Positions 1 to 11,944 of a stretch of DNA of 64,000 nt are shown piece by piece. The DNA comes from Chionis minor (taxonomy: Eukaryota; Chordata; Aves; Charadriiformes; Chionididae), in assembly GCA_013398295.1 (NCBI GenBank), contig VZSF01001204.1, positions 312,333 to 376,332 of the forward strand. The letters are read 5' to 3'. Below the pieces are notes generated by a model. It was not told where the DNA came from. It saw only the letters and a program-made list of their open reading frames with translations, and did no database searches. Positions within the stretch are counted from its first letter, which is position 1. The number at the start of each line of letters is the position of its first letter. Made by a program: the position numbers and the translations under genes.

Positions 1-364
1 CATCTCATTATGGATTGAGTGGCTCAAGAAAAAAGAAAACTGGTGTACTTCCAAGCTATCCAAATTAATTAGTAGAAATACCAGTGGCTGTACCGCTGGC
101 TGGAAGTGTAAACAGAGTACTTTGATTCGCTCTGTTAAAATGAGGAAAGGATTTTATAGACCTGTGAGACAAAGAAAATGAGTGAATGAATGAATGAATG
201 AATGAATGAATGAATACAGCTGTAAGGTGCTATGAAGTTTTCATTTCTGTGTGTTTTGAATAGCCACATTATTCATAAATGGTTGAGCCATGAGTGAATG
301 ACTCGGCTCATCCCAGCTCTATCCTTACTTGGTATCACCAAATATTTTTACTTTTGCCACTGAA
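1..364. other. gene-free flank upstream of the first LINE
   Basis: No open frame or family match is visible here. The segment holds only a tetranucleotide microsatellite, listed separately, and ordinary AT-rich sequence. It ends where CR1-like sequence becomes recognisable, so the right boundary is approximate. Confidence 0.6.
183..215. repeat. (TGAA)8 tetranucleotide microsatellite
   Basis: Eight uninterrupted TGAA units can be read directly, with an imperfect unit just upstream. It is likely length-polymorphic. I see no link to a gene or transposon end. Confidence 0.95.
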
Positions 365-2050
365 TGGCCTAGGGAACCTTGTGTCGAAGGACACAGGAAG
401 GATGAGATACTCAAGTCGTCTTCGCTGTAGTCTTTACTGGAAGTACTCACCTTCAGAAATCCCAGGCCTCTGAGACCATCAGCAAAGTATGGAGCAAGGA
501 AGACTTACCCTTGATGAATGAGGATTGGGTTAGGGAATATTTAAATAAACTGGACAAATAAATAAGTAAGTCTCTGGAACCTGGTGGGATACACCCATGA
601 ATACGGAGAGAGCTGTCTGATGTCATTGTGAAGCCGCTCTTGATTAGCTTTGAAAGGTCACTGTGGGAGGTTCCTGAGGACTGGAAGAAAGCAACTGTCA
701 GTTGTATCTTCAAGAGGGACAAGAAAGAGGATCTGGAGCATCACAGGGTGGACAGCCTTATCTCAATCCCTGTGAAGGTTATGGAGCAAACAATCCTAGA
801 AACTATTTTGAAACATATGAAGGACAAGAAGATGACTAGGAGTAGTCAGCACAGATCTATAAGGAGAAATCATGCCTCACCACCGTAATAGCTTTCTATG
901 ATGAGATGATTGGCTTGGTAGATATGGGGATATCAGTAGATGCTGTTTATCTTGACTTTAGTAAAGCTTTTGACACTTTCACATAACATCCTCATTGACA
1001 AGCTGATGAAGTGTGGGCTAGATAAGCAAACTGACATGGTTTAGTAGCTGGCTGAGCTACTGGGCTCAAAAGGTTGTGGTCTGTTGATGAGCTGCAAGTC
1101 ACACAAATGATGCATCCCAGGGTCAGTACTGGGATCCAAAACTGTTTAACATCTTCGTTAATGGCCTGGATGATGGGAGCGAGTCCATCCTCAGCAAGTC
1201 TGCAGACAACATAAAACTGGGAAAAATGATTGATAGACCAGATGATTGTACTGCTGTTTGGAGACACCTCAGTAGGAATCTTGTGACATTCAACAAAGGG
1301 AAATGACAAGTTCTGTTGCCAGGGAGGAATGACCTCATGCACCAGTACCGGCTGGGGCCAACCAGCTAGAAAGCAGCTTTGCAAGAAAGGGCCTGGGGTC
1401 CTGTAGGCAATAAGTTGAACGTGAGTCTGAAAAGGTGAGTGGCAAAGGTGGCCAACAGCCTCTGGGCTGTATTAGGAAAAGCATTGCTGGCAAGTCAGGT
1501 GAGGTGATCCTGCCTCTCTGCTGAGTATTGGTGGGACACATTTGGAGTGCTGTGTCCAGTTCTGAGGTTCCCCAGTCTAAGAGAGAGATAGACATATTAG
1601 AGAGAGTGCAACAAATGTTCACAAAGATGATTAAAGAGCTGATACATCTGACATACGAGGAGAGACTGAGATCTCAGACTGTTTATTCTCGAGAAGAGAA
1701 GGCTTGACAGGATCTTATCAATATGTATAAACACCTAATGTTGGAGGGAGTAAAGAAGACGGAGTCAGATGCTTCTTACTGGTGCCCAGTGGCAGGACAA
1801 GATCACAAACTGAGATACGGGAAATTCCATTTAAACATAACAGTAAACTTTTTTAACGTGGTCGTGATCAAATACTGGAACAAGTTGCTCGGAGAGGTTG
1901 TGGAGGCTCCATGCATAGAGATACTCAAAACCTGACCATATGGGGTCCCAGGCAGCCTCCTCTAGCTGACCCTCCTTTGAACAGTGGTTTTGAAGCAGGT
2001 GATTGCCAGAGATCTCTACTAACCTTAACCGTTCTGAGCTCTGTGATACC
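365..2050 (+). mobile_element. CR1 LINE, 5'-truncated, decayed ORF2 reverse transcriptase and 3' end
   Basis: CR1 is the dominant avian non-LTR retrotransposon; ORF2 encodes endonuclease and reverse transcriptase. This copy lacks the 5' region and endonuclease and starts inside ORF2. A conceptual translation shows the RT motif A block VYLDFSKAFDT at 945-977, followed by an apparent 2-nt deletion that shifts the frame. The catalytic box reads ADN instead of ADD at about 1213, and stop codons interrupt the fingers and palm region (for example near 1043). The C-terminal CR1 region and a diverged 3' UTR follow to about 2050. Open fragments such as 628-888 and 1723-1935 are pieces of the same dead ORF2. 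It cannot encode an active enzyme. Boundaries are good to tens of bases; the 5' limit is the less certain one. Confidence 0.92.
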
Positions 2051-5000
2051 TTAATCTGTTTTTTTTCTGATGACTGAGTCAAAACTGCTCAAGAGCCATG
2101 ATCACAGCTGGCACTTACTGTTTTGGGCCAAGTACTGTTTGGGATGTGCTGTCCCACATGCTCAGTTATGTCAGGACAAAAATCAGAAATTGTGGTGAAA
2201 GGTTTGGGGGGGAGCAGTAGAATTGCCTCTTGTGCTATATATAGTTTGAGGTTGAGTAGAGGACTTCTCTCTCTAATGTTTCTAATGGGGTATCTTTCAC
2301 TAGTATCAAATTCTTACAGAGGAAAAAAAAAAAAAAAAAAAAAAAAAGAGAGACCTGAATTTGCCCAGTGTTGATAGACCTGTGTTAAAGTTGATATTGT
2401 TACTTCAGTGGAAAAAGGGCTTAATGAAGGGAAAACAAGGCCTTGTGTTCTGTTATCCCCCAAGGACTACAGTTTCTATGAATAATCTTAAGGCACCCAT
2501 GGAGAAATTGACAATTTTAATGATGTTTCTCTTAAAACAGATTAGTTAAATGCCATGGGAAGCAAACAAGGAAAAGGTCGCTTTAATGGTATTTCCTAAA
2601 ACGACAGAACAGCAGCATTTGTGGAATGTCCTGAAGCACAATCATTTGGCTTTAATAAAAAATAATGAAAAAAACCCCAACAACAAGAAAATTAGCTGAA
2701 TGATAAAAGTAAATAATTCAAAACAGATTTCCTCCTAAATCCTGGAAGTCATCTGTCTAGAGCAGCTGATAGAAAGAAGCCAAAGCCAATAGTTCTGCAT
2801 CAGCTGAAAACTGTTTTTCTATATGTTAATTACACTCTATGCAGACAAATTTGTTTCTTTTTCACTATCAGTCATCACTTACAATCCCCATACTCAATGT
2901 GTAGAGTAACCAGTTAACAATTTGTCTACAACACAGATACAGCGTTGAGGATATAATGGTACGTGTGAGATACGTTGGGTTTGATTCTAGAGTGTATTAA
3001 GAGCACTGTTGAGTTCTTCAGCAAAGAAGCCTTTACATGTTTTCTTGCCTTTACATGCCAAAATAGTAGCTACTACCTGCATCTTCTCTTGCTTAGCGTC
3101 AAGCATGTGCTTCAAATCATTCTGGTTTAAGACAGTGATTTCATCAAAGCACTGGAAGACCAGCCCTGTATTGAAGTTAACAGAGACCATACAGGAGCCT
3201 CTGTACATATTTCTTCAGTACTTTCTTTTGAAAGTGACAAAACATTGGAGAGGTATTTTATATCGATAGAAAGCTAAAAGGAAATATTTATTTGCTATTG
3301 TTTCTCCAGAATACCATCTCTACAGTCAAAACAGCTGTACTAACTCATCTGAAGCTGGACTCTTCCTACATGGTGAGGACCTGAACTGAACAGAGACCTA
3401 CACAGAGAGAGAGACGAGCAAATCAGAAACTACACAGATCATCCAGGTTAGTTCTGGTTTGCATGTGGGGAATGGGAGAGGAACAGAATACTAGGGAACG
3501 GGATTTTAGGTATCACTGTTGTTCTTTTAAACTTCTGTGATGTTACGTACATTTAGAAGGCAAGAGGAATCTTCCATCTATTGCAAGGTGGTTTTCAACT
3601 TTACAGCGAGGTTAAAGCAAACAGGGCTTCACTGTCCCCAATTACAGACAAACCAGGTGTGTTTAGAAGCAACATATATCCTAACGGCATAAAAATTGTA
3701 ACCTACTACCTACCCCATCTGTTCTCTTTACCCCATCACCATTTCAACAGAACAGAACTTGTATCCAGGCTGTGCTACAAGTGTTAGTTGTGCTATTACT
3801 CTGTCTGAGGGCCAGCATACTAACTTGGTTTTGATTATAATTATAGTCTAAACTGGAGGCATTTCTTGTAAGTTAGTTAATACACTTATTGCAAATGATA
3901 GTTTAGTAATGTTCTTGATTTTACGCTCTATTTTTCCTCTTTCTTTCTTTATCCTGTCCTTCATTCTTCCAAAGTGGCCACCAATTAGAACAAAACTTAG
4001 TGTCAGCACCTTCCTCCTTGGTGCAATTCAGAATCCTTCAGGGCTTTAGTCTATTAAGAAGAGCTTGTATATTCAATTTGTGCATGAAGGCCAGTTACAC
4101 CTAATGTCTCATCCTTTTCAGTGTCCTTTCTATTTCTCTCATAGTGCTTGCAGCAAGTACTTACAGAGACAAAATAGTGTGAAACCTTTTCTTCCTATGG
4201 TATTTCCACATTATGTGATCTGAAATGCTGTGAAGTCGTGTGACCCAGTTCCCTACGGCCACGCGCTCTGCAGCAGTATTTATGTGAGTGCAAGGTGGGC
4301 ATAAAGTGTGGCTGAGTTAAGATGGTGCATGGTGCACGGTGCACGCTTCACACGGTGTAAATGAGTACACCAAGCAGCAGGGCAGTGGTCAATCAGTTGT
4401 GAAGGCTCAAGCTCAGTCATAATGCTGAATTGAGCAGTAAGTTTCCTGCAGTTGTCTCCGTAGGCATTATCCTACCCCTCTATCCTAAATAGTTCCCACA
4501 GCTGTTAGAACCTCACAGACAGCTAATACAAATGCTAAACTTCAGCTTCTGTTATGTGAAACAAAGTATGATGTTTTGCTCACAGCTCCAGTTCTCTAGC
4601 TGTGTATTAATATGCATTCAAGAGGAACCCATTTACTCCCCATAATTTTAAAACATTACCATTTTACATCTCTGAAGTCTCTGAAGTGGAAAACTGACTA
4701 ATTCATTCTTGATTAGCTACATCCCACTTTCTTCCCTGGCATGTGCAGTGATTCAGGAGCAAACAGTGATTTTAGGAGCCCAGTCTTTGTGCGAGAACAT
4801 CTTGCATAGAATCAGGGCCACTATCTAGTTAAATTTGTACTGCTCTCTTGGCATATGCCAAGTCTCCTTCTGGCTCAGACTACCACGATGGAATTAAACC
4901 TTGCAGAATCTGGGTGTGCCCTTCTTCATAGCCAGTCAACTGTTTCACAGAGAGCAATGTTTTTTTTTTGTCTCCAGAGCAACTCAATCTTTCTGGTAAT

Positions 5001-5355
5001 CACAGATGTACTACTTAGCACCCCACGGAAGCATGGGTGCTCTGCATTCCCAGTAAACTAAACCATCTTGCCAAGAACAACAAAGATGGCTTACACGTTT
5101 CTTCTCCCCTGTCCTCACCCTCACAGTCAAGTAGATTTCCGAAAGAGTAATTCAGCATCCTTTGCCTAGAAGTAAGGAGCCACCTTTCCGTAGGAACTTT
5201 GTCCTATTTCCAGGACTCCTAAGCATGTGGGAATTCCTGCAAAGAAAGCCAAGCATTCTCTAGGAAAGTGTGTGTCACAAAATAGGACAGATTCTATGTG
5301 ATGAAAGTTATGTCCAGGAAAAATCAGAGTGGGTTAACAGCTGTGTAACGGAGGG
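2051..5355. other. gene-free intergenic stretch
   Basis: No recognisable coding sequence. Short frames such as 2987-3208 (minus) and 3581-3787 resemble no family I know. The stretch contains a 25-nt poly(A), a short A/C tract at 2668-2686, a triplicated GGTGCAY motif at 4324-4344, and an 11-bp direct repeat (GCCTTTACATG) near 3029-3056. One splice-site-bounded open segment at 3310-3372 is discussed under findings. Confidence 0.55.
2323..2347 (+). repeat. poly(A) tract, 25 A
   Basis: Twenty-five consecutive A residues follow AT-rich sequence that I cannot assign to a known element. It could be the tail of an unrecognised retrocopy or a plain homopolymer. I found no clear target-site duplication around it. 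Confidence 0.9.
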
Positions 5356-5385
5356 AAAAAAAACCCCCAACAACAAAACACCAAA
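5356..5385. repeat. A/C-only low-complexity tract (30 nt)
   Basis: Thirty consecutive bases are A or C only, beginning with an A8 run. It belongs to a dispersed class of A/C (or complementary G/T) tracts in this window whose strand changes near 12 kb. Confidence 0.9.
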
Positions 5386-5424
5386 GCCCCGAAAGCCAAA
5401 ATAAAGAGCTTGGCCATTAAGTAC

Positions 5425-5580
5425 TGAAACGAGATGTCATTTGCAATTAATTGCTATAATAAGGTCAGCTGCGTCCCTAATTTATTTCATCTTCTTACTA
5501 AGGGATCAGTGCTGCTAATTAGTTTGCATGTAAACTTCAGAGGACATAAATAATCAGAGTTTAGCAAGCCACGCCAACCG
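5425..5580. promoter_or_regulatory. candidate distal enhancer or conserved noncoding element
   Basis: The segment is dense in homeodomain and POU/forkhead-type words: TTAATTGC near 5447, CTAATTAG near 5516, then TTTGCAT running straight into TGTAAAC at about 5523-5535. It sits in otherwise featureless sequence about 6.7 kb upstream of the CpG island. Motif density alone does not prove conservation. The call is an inference by sequence texture, and the limits are arbitrary. Confidence 0.25.
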
Positions 5581-7985
5581 TAACTAATCCTTCTAGCTCT
5601 TCTGCAAAGAATACACAGTAAGCAAATCTTGTCCTCTGCCCAGTACCACAGATGGAGTCAGGACTTGTTGCTCCAGCTACTTTTCTTCCACTGAAATGCT
5701 ACAAAGCACTCAGAAGCATGCAGAACTGGCAACCTTGAAGTCACTTTTGAAGGAAGTGAGTTTCCTAGGTAGAATAGGAGCACTGTGATAGATCTGTCAC
5801 CAGTGCTGTAAAGAAGAGGATATTTAGCTGGAGCTCCCTGCCTGCTAAGCAGATGTTTCAGGATTCATGAGTAGCCAAGTATTATTTACAAAACCCCAAG
5901 GCTGTTCTAAGTTGACATCTGGGTCTTAACGTACCTTGATCAGCTTATAAACCACAGAGTCACAAGGACTGTTAAAAACTGATATTACTTCTTCACTCTG
6001 GTTTTGTTCTAGCCATAAGTCAACCAAAGTAAAAGATCTGGTCTAGACTCTGTATCAGAACACAAAGTGGAGATACCCTTTCCCTTTCCCTGTTCCTTTG
6101 TATAGACGTTGCTTTGATTTTTCCTGGAAGTCACCGAGGTCTGTGTGCTCATAGCTAGAGACTGACTTTATTTTTGACTGTATTAATGCCATATTCTTGG
6201 TTGGAACAGGACATGTTGATCTAGATCATTGCTAATTAAATGTTCGTCAATACGACATCAGGCATTTCCTAAACAATTCCAAAACTTAAAAAAGCCCACA
6301 TGCACCCCTCCCCACCGCCATGCAGCTAAACAAATCCATGCACAAAAATGAGGGGAATAAAAGGAAAAAAAAAAGAACCCAGATCATTCAGAGCCCAAAC
6401 TAATTTTAAAATTATTATTAGTGAAAGCCTATGTTCCAGTGCAGCCCAAGGTGGTCTTTGGGTTTTTTTCAAAAAGGCAAAAGAATCCTTCTAATGAAAA
6501 ATGTTGAGAAATGTTATTATACAGACTTCTGTTGGAGCAGCTGCCTAGGGACAAGCTCACTCCAGCCCTCCTTATTTCAGATATTTAGTAGATATACAGC
6601 ATGTAGTTACTAATGTTCGTGATATAGATCACCCGTCTGCATATTGCACTTTCTGTAAGGTGACCACTTACTAGCACATAGATTTTTAATTATTTTTTTT
6701 TTAAATATTCTCTGGAAGTTGAGAAGATACATACAGAATAGAAGGACTCATTAAAACATGATGGGAAAGCAGAGGAAGACTCGATTTTACAAGTTGGTGC
6801 CCTCTATTTTGCTAATTCAAAAGCAGGAATAAAGTGAAAGAATCTGAACTTCAGCTGAATTGGTGCTTTTTTCTAAAATGCTGGTCTGTTATCCCTGAGA
6901 AAGTATCGTGAATAGGTTCAAAATGGTCATAAGGTGTTAGACATGAACACAACCCAAGTTCCTTCAAGGCAGACAAATGAAGTCAAGTTGAAGTTGCTGG
7001 CTATAAATGTTTACACTATTCAGGGACTGCTAACTACCTTTAATTGCTGGTAGATGATCAATGTTTTAGTAGCAGGAAATTTAATTCTGGCTGATTCTGT
7101 CTCCCTTGCTTTGTGGGATCTGGGATTGAGTTGGGCTGTTACCTGAAAACAGAGTTGCAGTTTCAAAATGTTTGAGAAATGCCAAGCAAAACTAAAGGGA
7201 TAAATGAGACAATTCCTGTAAAATTTCTGCTTTTTTTTTTTTTTTGTCTTTTTTCCTTAAGTTGGAGTAATCCCTGACTTTTGCTTTCTAAGAGCTTGTA
7301 AACCTTTTCTCATTTCTGAAGAGCAAATGTCTTTTTCCTCTTTCCATAGCTGTTACCTGAGTTGCAGCAACTACTGATGGCTTCTGTTTTGGGTTTGCTT
7401 ATTCCCTTGTCAGCAAACAACTTTTGCAGACCACTCATTAAATCTTGACTAACACAGGAGAGCAGGTTATAATAGGTTTGAGAAGCCAATGAAAAAAAAG
7501 GAGCTGTGAACAGGAAAAAAAAAACAAAACACGAACCAGGGAAAAGGGTGAAATTGAAGTGTGCCATCTCCAGAAAGGTCTAAACCAACAACTTACATCT
7601 TATTGTGATGGATACAGATTTTTATGTAGCTGTAGTTGACATAAAGTCTGTGGTGTGGGCCATTTTTAATACAAACTTTTTTATTTAAGAACAGTTGGTA
7701 GAAGTAGTCTGAAAGGTAGTACATTGATTTAAGGCATTGTCAAGGAACATTATCTCCACATTGAAGACCATAACTTTTATTAACTGAACAACTCTAACAA
7801 ATCTGATAAAGCTTAGATTCTAGGAACCAATTTGTCTACTTTTAACCAATTATTTCTTCAACTAGGAGAACAAAACCACCATAAATAAATGTTCGTGCTG
7901 GGTTTGTAGTGGCAACTAACTAAAACATATTTTTTCCTGGTGTCAGGAATGCTGCAGAAAAAGAAGTGCACCAACAATACATCAG
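5581..7985. other. gene-free intergenic stretch
   Basis: I see no gene, RNA gene or identifiable transposon. It contains ordinary A and T homopolymers (for example near 6365, 6690, 7230 and 7516) and a short CCCTTT repeat near 6076. The frames present are short and uninformative. Confidence 0.5.
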
Positions 7986-7989
7986 ATGC

Positions 7990-8038
7990 AAGCTAACCTT
8001 GTTAGCTTAAGTCAGCTTACTAACCTTAAGTTAGTAAG
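7990..8038. other. two adjacent perfect inverted repeats (twin hairpin)
   Basis: The first has 8-bp arms AAGCTAAC (7990-7997) and GTTAGCTT (8001-8008) around a 3-nt loop. Seven bases later comes a second with 9-bp arms CTTACTAAC (8016-8024) and GTTAGTAAG (8030-8038) around a 5-nt loop. Both share the core CTAAC/GTTAG. No function is assigned. Confidence 0.85.
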
Positions 8039-9764
8039 TTCTGTTGCAGTTTCACTCAAACATTTGCATGCATGCACATGTGTAAATGCATACATGCACA
8101 CAGAGGTATACACGTGTGTTATGATTCATGAAGTGGAAAACAATCTTGTGGCATTAATAGTTTTAATTTTTAATTCACAATGAACAATAGTTCAGATGAG
8201 CATTATCCAGATCCCTACTTTTTTAAAGTTCAAAGCATGTTCTCAAACTGCTGTATTAACACATTAAAGATGTGAGTTAGGACTGAAAAGCTTTAATCTA
8301 CAACATATATATTCCTGAATTGGAGCTCGTTCAACAACCTGAAGACAGAATTCTTTAACGTCTTTATAGGAAAGCTTCTTTCTGTAGCTGTCATCTGGCT
8401 TCATAGACGCTCCTAAGAAACTATCCCTGCTGTGACAAAACCTTACTCATCAGGAAGTCAGTGGGAGTGGAATCCACCCCTTAGATCCGATGATGTGGTT
8501 TGAGCCCAAAGATGAAAATCATTTTAGAAGAATTATATCAACTAAAAGAAGATAGATGTGTGTCTGTATTTTATTGACTATATATATGTATCATTTCAGC
8601 CCCTCAGAGACAGGGGACAGAATTTCTCATAGCTCTGATAAGTAAGGATAGTGATGGTTCCATCACCATGTTACATCCGATGTCAGTGTATAGTAGTAAT
8701 ACTGCTCTGCGTGTCACACTCAAGAGATGCTCAAAGCATTGTATGGAGACTGGGAGACATGCAGAAAAAACCTCTGTAGGATGGGTGTGAAAGTCTTGCT
8801 AGTTCTCTAGCCTGTAGTGACTGAGTCTTTGACCCTGTAGCTGCACGGGGTGGTGGTGACAGGCAAGGCGTGCAGCCGGGCTCACAGAGCTGTGGTGTTT
8901 AATCTCATTGTCAGATGGAGCTGGCAGCCTGGCACTGGGTCTCCTCTCACAATGGGCACTGTTGTTGTTAGATTAATATACCCGTGTCCTTTTGTTTTGT
9001 CAAGGGATCTAACAAACAGCTGGTATCTCCAGAGGTGGAGCAACATCTCACAGAAGCTTTTGCTTCTGCATTCTATAAGGAATTTGTTTTTGCGCAGCAA
9101 ATAATCTGTTTGTTTTTCTATGTCCTTTTCCCCTTGTCTTTTCACTCATTACTATTAAGGGCCCTTATACTGTAGCTTTTTGGTTTTGACCTTGGTCATC
9201 AGAGCCTAAAAATGCTTATAGAAACAGGCAGGTGATTTCTTTACTGGTCTTATTCCTAAATTCCGAAGAAGCTGCCTTTGTAAGTATGTTTGTGCTGTCT
9301 TGATATGTATACCTTACGTGATACACTGTTCGGAAAGAGAAACGTACCTCTTTTCTTTCTTGGTGACTTTGCGATGACTTCTGGTTTTGCTGTCCCCTAT
9401 AAGCTGAGGCACCAAAATAGCTCCAATTAAACGTCAGCTCTTGTGCAAGGGGATTGCTCTGCAGAATCAAGCATTTTTGCAAACTGCAACACTTTTCAGT
9501 TTTCACAGAGGTATCTGCAGTTCAGTATTTAATAATAAAAAGCTGGCTGCTCTGGCATCTTTCATCCCAAGCTGTTACTAATGCAAGTGTTGAATTACAT
9601 AACAACAGAGTTTAATGTACTTTTTTTGTTATCGGGGAAACAGACTGGCAGAAAGAATCAGTGATTTATCTAGTTTCATTTACCGCTGACTAAATATTGA
9701 AGCATGCAGCGGAATTTGAATTCTATGTCCTCTATTTTATTTTATTTAATATACCACACATTTC
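8039..9764. other. gene-free intergenic stretch with a possible regulatory patch
   Basis: No gene is seen. Around 8066-8118 the sequence is rich in alternating CATG/CACA steps. The part from about 8890 to 9110 has higher complexity than its surroundings and overlapping short frames on both strands that match nothing; it could be conserved noncoding DNA, but I cannot support that beyond texture. Confidence 0.4.
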
Positions 9765-9820
9765 TCCTACAGCTGGTAATAGAAACCAGGAGTTGTGCTG
9801 TAACCATTAGACAATGCTCT
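9765..9820 (-). mobile_element. tRNA-derived SINE head (MIR/CORE-SINE-like remnant)
   Basis: Read on the minus strand, this segment shows both internal RNA polymerase III promoter blocks of a tRNA-derived SINE in order. An A-box-like TCTAATGGTTACAGC (complement of 9797-9811) is followed by a B-box-like block (complement of 9773-9789) matching the MIR-type block at 13 of 17 positions by my alignment. The body beyond the tRNA-like head is not recognisable. This fits an ancient, truncated, inactive copy rather than a tRNA gene, because no acceptor stem can be formed. Confidence 0.5.
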
Positions 9821-11709
9821 GTCAATGTCAATCCAGATGCTGCGGTGAGATGGCGGGCAGCTTTCACATGGGATTGTGAGGAGCGTAAGGAGCAACATAT
9901 GTAAGGAAGAGCAGATACTCTTTTTTTATCTTCACGTTTATGGTGGTTAGATCATTGTGGACCAGTGGCACAAGCCTGTTTCCTGCTGGGCACTTTCTTG
10001 TGTTTTGCATGTTCTTGTTTTCTGTGTGCGAAGCAATGGAGCATCGCTTTAGCTCTCCCCAAGCCCTGGTTTCTCTCCATCGTTGGTGTTTTTGCCATTC
10101 GAATCCCCATCCACTGCAGCACCTTACTCTGTTTGTCTTGCAGGCAGACTCTGCCTGTTTTGAACGTATGAGAATAACCTTAACTGAGGCATCAAATGGA
10201 TGACCAGCTTTGTCTTAAAGATGAGTGGTTTGTTAACTTTTAACTAATGAACAAGACAAGAGCCATTTATCTTGGTTACACCGTATCATAATAAATGGTG
10301 CAGTGTCTTGAGGTGAGAGGGGAGATAGTGTTGGTTATGCGAGCCTACATAACCCTTGTCCCTTGGCCTGCTCCTGCAGGTTAGTTTCTTGGGCTGGATA
10401 CAGGTCTCTGGCTACAGAACCTTGGCTGGATGAAGGAGAGGGAAGCAAGAGAAGGAAATCAGTTAATCATTCCCACCTCTCCTCTCAGCTCTTCTTTCCT
10501 CTTGAGAAACTGAGAGTACAGAGGGGAGAAGGGAGGACCGAGACGGGTGGAGCTGGCAAGGTGGAGATCAGCTGCAGATGTACCTGGCATGCAGAAGAAG
10601 GAAACAGGGAGTAAAGGGGCAGGGACTTGGAGGATGAGATGAAAAAAGGAGTAGGCAAAGATGTGAGTGGAAAGTGAAGATTAATAGACCAATGGAAACA
10701 TGTGAATGGAGGGGAGGACTGATGGAATTATAAAATCTCTTCAACCATGCATGACATGTTGTTTGCATGTGTAAATCATACAAACTTTACCATGCTTTAT
10801 GCTGAGAAAGGCAGGAACGTAGTACAGCTTATGCTAGAGGAACGCTGATGGGTCACCGTTGTTTAATACAAGGCTAATAATGCTTAAGATTGTGATTTAG
10901 TAGTGTGGCTGAATGGCTACTTTGCTTACAGAGTAGAAGGTATACATGCCAGTAGTTAGCGGATACCTACTGAGCCTGTTTGAGGAGGACCATTAGCACT
11001 ACAAGGGCTGGGTTCACCTTTTGGTTTGTACCCATGTCGCTTTACCATAGAACCACAGAAACAGAAGTCACATTGGCTTTCTAGCAGTTTGTACCCGTTC
11101 TGTGCTTGCTGTGCATTGCCGTACAGGAAGGCAGAGAGGACAGGGCAGCGAACACTCGGTCTCATCTTGTTTGTTTTGGCCTTCCAGTTTGAAGGGGGTA
11201 TTTTTTCCTCTGTAGCTTGCTTTCTCTAGCTGTGCCTTTAAATATATACATATTTGTATATGTACGACTGTGCCTTGTGATATGTGCTGATTGGTGTTGT
11301 CATCATGAGAGTTCAGTTGTTGTAATGAAAACAAATGACTTGCACGTACAGAGAGCAAACCATATATTTCCACAAGTTTACAGGAAGAGAGAGAGAGATT
11401 GCAGATGGTGTTACTATCTCTGAATCTCAGCATTACGGTTTAACAGAGGATGCGGTTTCTTCCACTGCAGACAGCGACACACACGAGGCAGACAACTCCC
11501 CCGTATTAATCTATTAATATCAGATATAGTTGAAAGCGAAGTCAGAAAACAGAAAACAAGCTAAACCCAGTGGTTTTACATGGGATTAAAGCTATCTGGA
11601 AAATGACTGAGCAGGAAAAACTGCGAAAAGAGGGCTTTTTGTTTAGGGAAGTCATATCCTCTCCATTACAGGGAATAAAAAAAAGATCTCTTTAAGGTCA
11701 AAATGACCT
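9821..11709. other. gene-free sequence upstream of the CpG island
   Basis: No coding exon is supported. Frames such as 9940-10203, 10363-10614 and 11068-11433 (minus) are short and unlike any family I know. The stretch holds a purine-rich block, listed separately, and an AT-rich patch near 11240 that can form a 7-bp stem. Confidence 0.5.
10591..10690 (+). repeat. purine-rich (GA-rich) block
   Basis: Over about 100 bases nearly all positions are A or G, with scattered T and very few C. This is the strongest strand-biased purine stretch near the promoter. It is not a perfect repeat. Confidence 0.7.
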
Positions 11710-11944
11710 GCGTTGCCAGGGGATATCCCTAATCCTAATGCCACTGCTGGGGATGGCGTGCCGCAGTGTAGAGCGTGGAGCATGGGGTCGGAGCGGACAC
11801 GTTGCACCCTACTGGGGTCCCCGCCGCAGATGGGACCCCACGCCCACGGCGCGGAGAAACGCGGGCCTCTGCCGCTGTTGCCCCCTCCTTCGCCGTGTAA
11901 TAATTCCCACCTCCCTCGCGGAGGGTGTGAGGGAAGCAACAAGG

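Noticed and set aside
2987..3208. Minus-strand 73-codon frame with protein-like composition
   Set aside because: It reads plausibly but I cannot match it to any family, an in-frame stop lies just upstream of its ATG, and there is no splice context. A retrocopy fragment remains possible.
8705..8760. Resemblance to an old reptile repeat around GATGCTCAAAGCATTGTATG
   Set aside because: Only one short word matches, with no second block in order.
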